64,000 nucleotides of DNA. Source: Solimonas sp040066175. Lineage in GTDB: Bacteria; Pseudomonadota; Gammaproteobacteria; Nevskiales; Nevskiaceae. The notes below the pieces were generated by a model that searched no databases, was not told the DNA's origin, and worked only from the letters and a program-made list of their open reading frames with translations. The stretch lies in assembly GCF_040066175.1 (NCBI RefSeq), contig NZ_JBEAAM010000006.1:1-64000 (forward strand), read 5' to 3'. Position numbers and translations under genes: made by a program. Each line of letters begins with the position of its first letter. Position 1 is the first letter of the stretch. Of the stretch, positions 59,949 to 64,000 are shown one piece after another.

Positions 59949-60854
59949 TCACGGCGGCGCCATCACCCATGGATACGGCAGCTGCAGGCGCACCTTCATC
60001 GCATCGGCGAAGCGCTGCGCTTCGGCCTGCGTGCGCAGGCCGGCGACGACGAGGCGATAGCGCATCCGGCCTCCGTGTGGATACGCTTGGACGGTCGCTG
60101 CATAGCCCTGCTCGGACAGCCGCTGCGCCTTGTCGTGGGCACGGCTCTCCTGCGCGTAGGACACCAGCGAAACGCGGTAGCGGCCGTCGGCGTACAGCGC
60201 CGGCAGGTCGTCGCGCAGATCGGTCTGCGGCACCCACTGCGCCAGCTCGGCGGGTGGTGCCGGCGCGATCGGCGGCGCTGGCTTTCCGCGCGGCACGTAG
60301 TAGTAGCTCAAGGGCCGATCCATGCGTCGCACCGGTTCACCCGGACTGGACACATCGATTCGGCCCTCGATCAGGCAAACCAGGTCGCGCTGCGCGTCGG
60401 ACTTGCCCCAGACGTCCGTGCCACGGATGCCGACGGTGACGGTCGGACCGATGGCGACGTCCAGCTCGCGGCGCCGCAGCGCACCAATGGCGCTGGTCGT
60501 GAAACGGAATGCGCCTCTGAGCACCTTGAGTGCGCCCCTGAGCACACCGGTGTCGCTGCCGTCGTCCGCCTGCGCGAGTACCGGCACGGCGAAGTCCGCC
60601 TCCTCCCCCAGCTTGATGGTGCTGGCTTCGCGCAGGCCGATCTGCAGGCGGCCGCCGGTGCCGGTCTCGTAACGGTCGCCGGCCTGCAGGACATCGCCTG
60701 CGGCGAGCGCGCGTCGCGCACCGTCGCGCTCGACCCAGACCGGGGGCTGCAGCGCCGCCACGAAGGCGAGCGCCGGCTCGGCCGCGGGCGCGCTTGCGCA
60801 GATCCCGCACGCCAGCAGACACAGCGCAAAAGAGCCACGCATCGGCGCCCCCAT
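59949..60854 (-). CDS. FecR-domain protein with C-terminal SPOR domain
   Basis: 301 residues: signal peptide, FecR-type domain (about 30-170; WVERDGARRALAAGDVLQAGDRYETG and VTVGIRGTDVWGKSD with the IRGT motif), a Pro-rich linker, then a SPOR domain (RYRVSLVSYAQESRAHDKAQRLSEQGYAATVQ...YRLVVAGLRTQAEAQRFADAMK). FecR domains sense or bind surface ligands; SPOR binds denuded septal glycan, so this protein may link signalling to the division site. It lies 37 bp after an adenylate cyclase gene. A second ATG at 60842 is equally plausible. Confidence 0.87.
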   Translation of the reverse strand: MGAPMRGSFALCLLACGICASAPAAEPALAFVAALQPPVWVERDGARRALAAGDVLQAGDRYETGTGGRLQIGLREASTIKLGEEADFAVPVLAQADDGSDTGVLRGALKVLRGAFRFTTSAIGALRRRELDVAIGPTVTVGIRGTDVWGKSDAQRDLVCLIEGRIDVSSPGEPVRRMDRPLSYYYVPRGKPAPPIAPAPPAELAQWVPQTDLRDDLPALYADGRYRVSLVSYAQESRAHDKAQRLSEQGYAATVQAYPHGGRMRYRLVVAGLRTQAEAQRFADAMKVRLQLPYPWVMAPP

Positions 60855-60891
60855 CGTTCCTGTCGTCTACGTCACAGCCGCAGGCCCGGAT

Positions 60892-62211
60892 TCACCCGGC
60901 GGCCCGGGCATACAGCGTCACCGGCTCGGCGAAACCTTTCAAGGCGACCGGCGCACGGGAATCGAATCCGTCCGGTCCACCCAGCTCGGCTGTGCGCGCA
61001 TCGACCAGGACTTCACCGCTGGCCGCCGCTTCGCACAGGCGCGAGGCGAGGTTCACCGCCGAGCCGACGGCAGTGTATTCGAGGCGCGACGCCGAGCCGA
61101 TCACGCCGACGGTGACGTTGCCGGTGGCGATGCCCACACCGATGCCCAGCGCATAGCCGGGACGGCTCCAGCGTGCGGTCAGTTCCAGACCCACTTCGCG
61201 GATGCGACTGCCCAGGGCCAGTGCGTGGCGTGCGTGGTCGGTGTCCGGCAAGGGCGCGCCGACCAGAATCAGGATGCCATCGCCGGCGAAGTCCTTGATC
61301 GTCGCGCCGAACGCGGCGACCTCGCGACCGACCGCGTCGTAGTACTCGCGCAGCACCGCAAGCACCTGGCTCGACGGATGCGCGGCCGCATAGGCGGTGA
61401 AGCCGCGCAGGTCGCAGGCGACGACCGAGATCTCGCGGCTGGTCTCGCGCATCGCCTGATCCAGGCCGCGCTCCGATACCAGGCGCGCGACCTGCGGCGA
61501 CAGGAAGCGCGACATGAACTGGCCACGCTGACCCTGCAGCACGTGGTAGTGCACCGCGCCGATCAGGAAGATCACCTCGCCGACCGCCACGGCAATCGCC
61601 GCCTGCTGCAGCGGCAGCACGAAGCCGGAAACGAAGAACGGCGTGGCCAGCGCCATCGCGATCACGCGGATGGTCTCGCCGCGCTCGGGGCGGCGGTTGA
61701 GCAGCAGCACGATACCGACCAGGCCGGCCATCATCGCCAGCAGCACCGGCCCCATGAACATCCAGAAACCGGGCGACAGCATGATCAGCGGCTGTGCCGC
61801 TGCGCGGATGAAGTGCTCGTCGCGCACGTCGGGCCAGAACACGGAGAACAGTCCGTAGGCCAGGCCGGACAGCTGACCCGCGCGCAGCACGCGGTCGCCG
61901 AAGCGCGTGTTCCAGCCGGCCGCGACCGGCACCATGCGGCGCACGCGCAGGATCCACTCCAGCACGAAGAAGATCGACAGCATCTCGGGCACGGCGAGCA
62001 GGCCGGCCCACGACGGCGCAATCGACAGGTGCGCCGGTAGGACCACGTTGCCGAAGATCGAAAGGCCGATACACGCAAAGCCGCCGGCCAGCGCCCGCGA
62101 GGCCGGCGACTGGCGGTCCGCGGATAGGAATGCGATGCCGATGCCCAGCGCGATCAGCGAAACCAGCAGATGCGCGGTCAGATCCGGCGCCACGTTCGGG
62201 GCCGCGTTCAT
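60892..62211 (-). CDS. Membrane-bound class III adenylate/guanylate cyclase
   Basis: 439 residues: seven predicted helices (residues 10-225; MASE-like) and a class III cyclase domain. Metal aspartates D267 (VVACDLRGFTAY) and D311 (KDFAGDGILILVG) are present, and the second half has GIGVGIATGNVTVGVIGSASRLEYTAVGSAVNLASRLCEAA with the transition-state Asn/Arg. The LEYTAVG string, with Thr at the purine-selecting position, is typical of the class IIIb adenylate type. It starts in the Kef stop codon (ATGA), and the FecR-SPOR gene follows it. Confidence 0.92.
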   Translation of the reverse strand: MNAAPNVAPDLTAHLLVSLIALGIGIAFLSADRQSPASRALAGGFACIGLSIFGNVVLPAHLSIAPSWAGLLAVPEMLSIFFVLEWILRVRRMVPVAAGWNTRFGDRVLRAGQLSGLAYGLFSVFWPDVRDEHFIRAAAQPLIMLSPGFWMFMGPVLLAMMAGLVGIVLLLNRRPERGETIRVIAMALATPFFVSGFVLPLQQAAIAVAVGEVIFLIGAVHYHVLQGQRGQFMSRFLSPQVARLVSERGLDQAMRETSREISVVACDLRGFTAYAAAHPSSQVLAVLREYYDAVGREVAAFGATIKDFAGDGILILVGAPLPDTDHARHALALGSRIREVGLELTARWSRPGYALGIGVGIATGNVTVGVIGSASRLEYTAVGSAVNLASRLCEAAASGEVLVDARTAELGGPDGFDSRAPVALKGFAEPVTLYARAAG

Positions 62212-63959
62212 GGCCGCTTCGCGTCCTGCTCGAAGAGCTGCTCCAGTTCGCGCGCGGCGTCCTGCGCGGTCTGGATGAACAGCTTCTCGTCGTGGGCCAC
62301 CGCCTGCTGGCGCTTGAGCGTCGCCTCGTCGTGCTCGCGGAACGTCTCGACGATGTGACGCGCCTCGTCCTCGCTGCTGCCCAGCGCCTGCAGCAGCTCG
62401 CGCGACATCTCCAGCGACGAAAAGAAGCTGCGGCGCACCACGTCCGTGATGCCGAGATCCATCAGGCGCAGGGCGTGCAGGCGGTTGACCGCAATCGCGA
62501 AGATGCGCAGGTTCGGGAAATGCCGGCGCACGACGCCGGCGACCTGCAGCGAAGCCTCGATGTCCGGGATCGTCAGCACGAACAGGCTGGCCTTGTCGGC
62601 ATGCGCCGCGCGCAGCAGATCGAGTCGTCCGGCATCGCCGTAGAAGATCTTGTTGCCGAAGCGGCGCACGAAGTCCACCTGCTGCGAATCCTTGTCCAGC
62701 ACGGTGAACGGGATGCGCTTGATGCGCAGGATGCGCGCGATGATCTGCCCCACCGGACCGAATCCGGCGATCAGCACCGTGCGCTCGGGGGCGTCGATCG
62801 TGTCATAGGACATCGCGGCATCCGGCCGCCGGACACGCGCCTGCGCCGCATACAGCAGCGGCGTGGCGATCATCGACAGCGTGACGACGACGACCAGCAG
62901 CGCCGCGGTCTGCGGGCTCATCACACCGGCGCCGACCGCGACGCTGAACAACACGAAGGCGAATTCGCCACCCTGCGCCAGCGCCGCCGCGTAGGCGCGA
63001 CCGGCCGCCGGCGCCAGACCCGAGGCGCGGCCCAGCACATACAGAATCGAGGCCTTGGCCAGCATCAGTCCGGCAGTCAGTTCGAGGAGCAGCAGCGGAT
63101 CGGCCAACAGCAGGCCGATGTCGGCCGACATGCCGACGGCGATGAAGAAGAGGCCGAGCAGCATGCCCTTGAAGGGTTCGATGTCCGCCTGCAGCTGGTG
63201 CCGAAACTCCGAATCGGACAGCAGCATGCCGGCCAGGAACGCACCGAGCGACATCGACAGTCCCGCGGCATCCATCGCCAGCGCGGTGGCGATGACGATC
63301 AGCAGCGCCGCGGCCGTGAACAGCTCGGGAGTCTGTACCGCGGCGACTGCGCGCATCAGCGGATGCACGACGTAGCGGCCGCTGAAGATCACCAGCGCGA
63401 AGGCGACGAGGATCTTCAGCGTCTGCCACCATCCAGACGCGGCATCGAGTTCGGCACTGCTCGCCAGCAAGGGCACCAGCGCGAGCATCGGAATCACCGC
63501 GAGATCCTGGAACAGCAGTGTGGCAAACGCGGCACGCCCGTGATGCGTGGCCAGCTCCTTGCGCTCGGCCAGCATCTGCAGCACGAAGGCGGTCGATGAC
63601 ATCGCCAGCCCCAGGCCGGCGACCGTCGCGGCGCGCCAGTCCACGCCGATCCACAGCACCACGACGAACAACAGCGCACCGGTCACGGCCACTTGCGCGC
63701 CGCCCAGGCCGAACACCATGCGGCGCAGCGTCCACAGGCGGCTCGGCTGAAGTTCCAGACCGACGATAAACAACAACAGCACGACCCCGAATTCGGCGAA
63801 GTGCAGGACGTCCTGCGTCCCGCCGATCAGGTTCAGACCGTGCGGGCCGATCGCGATGCCGGCGCTCAGGTAGCCGAGCACCGCACCCAGGCGCAAACGC
63901 AGGAACAGCGGGACGATCAGCACGGCCGCGGCCAGGAACAGCGCGATGTCAGCGAGCAC
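62208..63959 (-). CDS. Kef-type K+/H+ antiporter with TrkA-N domain
   Basis: 583 residues: CPA2 membrane domain (twelve or so helices; GYLSAGIAIGPHGLNLI, LLLFIVGLELQPSRLW, GLAMSSTAFVLQML, FLAGMLLSDSEFRHQLQADIEPFKGMLLGLFFIAVGMS) and a cytosolic RCK/TrkA-N domain (TVLIAGFGPVGQIIARILR...FYGDAGRLDLLRAA), then a coiled C-terminal tail. It moves K+ (or Na+) against H+ and is normally gated by nucleotide or glutathione binding. It is the first gene of the operon with the cyclase and FecR-SPOR genes. Confidence 0.92.
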   Translation of the reverse strand: MLADIALFLAAAVLIVPLFLRLRLGAVLGYLSAGIAIGPHGLNLIGGTQDVLHFAEFGVVLLLFIVGLELQPSRLWTLRRMVFGLGGAQVAVTGALLFVVVLWIGVDWRAATVAGLGLAMSSTAFVLQMLAERKELATHHGRAAFATLLFQDLAVIPMLALVPLLASSAELDAASGWWQTLKILVAFALVIFSGRYVVHPLMRAVAAVQTPELFTAAALLIVIATALAMDAAGLSMSLGAFLAGMLLSDSEFRHQLQADIEPFKGMLLGLFFIAVGMSADIGLLLADPLLLLELTAGLMLAKASILYVLGRASGLAPAAGRAYAAALAQGGEFAFVLFSVAVGAGVMSPQTAALLVVVVTLSMIATPLLYAAQARVRRPDAAMSYDTIDAPERTVLIAGFGPVGQIIARILRIKRIPFTVLDKDSQQVDFVRRFGNKIFYGDAGRLDLLRAAHADKASLFVLTIPDIEASLQVAGVVRRHFPNLRIFAIAVNRLHALRLMDLGITDVVRRSFFSSLEMSRELLQALGSSEDEARHIVETFREHDEATLKRQQAVAHDEKLFIQTAQDAARELEQLFEQDAKRP

Positions 63960-64000
63960 GTGCCGGCTCCGGATCGAACCTAGACAATAAAAAGTATATA
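63960..64000. other. Upstream region of the Kef operon, at the window edge
   Basis: 41 bp that turn sharply AT-rich at the end (AATAAAAAGTATATA). On the minus strand this would lie 20-40 bp before the antiporter start and could carry its promoter; the rest is outside the window. Confidence 0.4.

Overview
The window is about 70% GC, densely packed and made mostly of conserved chromosomal housekeeping genes. Gene order and protein families (ftsY-ftsE-ftsX next to rpoH; a caa3-type cytochrome oxidase cluster with ctaG, SURF1, ctaA and ctaB; bioBFD divergent from comF; ubiA-recG-ridA-spoT) indicate a gammaproteobacterium. The style is that of Nevskiales/Solimonadaceae or other Xanthomonadales-like lineages; I cannot fix the genus. 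No rRNA, tRNA, CRISPR array, phage or insertion sequence was recognised.

Layout. 1-7.3 kb: the 3' end of metF with a tandem duplication, two small membrane proteins, mtgA, thiD-thiE, hemL (preceded by a partial copy of its own 5' end) and a DedA-PAP2-LssY membrane protein. 7.3-11 kb: ftsYEX, then rpoH behind a perfect CIRCE operator and a sigmaE-like promoter. 11-20 kb: haem A synthesis and cytochrome oxidase assembly, then the oxidase operon (DUF2244-coxB-coxA-37-aa protein-ctaG-coxC), all on the minus strand. 20-27.7 kb: periplasmic msrB-msrA, a lipocalin, bioBFD with a BirA-type operator, comF, a DUF819 transporter and ubiA. 27.7-36 kb: recG, ridA, spoT, a one-POTRA Omp85 protein and an LTA-synthase-like phosphotransferase. 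36-42 kb: a phosphate-binding-like protein plus an outer-membrane barrel, divergent from a sensor kinase and a sigma54 activator, then rsmB. 42-48.8 kb: a 17-residue lysine-rich micro-ORF, a 1062-aa BNR-repeat protein with a GlyGly-CTERM-like tail, a receiver/coiled-coil protein and minor genes. 48.8-54.5 kb: a redox gene set of TlpA-like thioredoxin, DUF4266 lipoprotein, DUF3570 barrel, ApbE and DsbD, followed by a convergent cysteine-rich secreted protein. 54.6-64 kb: a sodium:solute symporter, two CsgG-like lipoproteins, isoaspartyl peptidase plus an outer-membrane protein, and an operon of Kef antiporter, class III cyclase and FecR-SPOR protein.

The best candidate for an undescribed system is the 48.8-53.9 kb gene set. 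A thiol relay (DsbD to TlpA-like thioredoxin) is encoded with a flavin transferase (ApbE), a barrel carrying a residue string that fits the ApbE acceptor consensus (D75-S-L-T-G-A-S81), and a tiny lipoprotein ending in Gly/Cys-rich CGCN. Also notable are the CIRCE/sigmaE arrangement at rpoH, four-unit heptamer arrays (28 bp each) inserted in and between genes including bioF, a translated hemL leader made by partial duplication, and several dispersed palindromic repeats that have been drafted into coding sequence.
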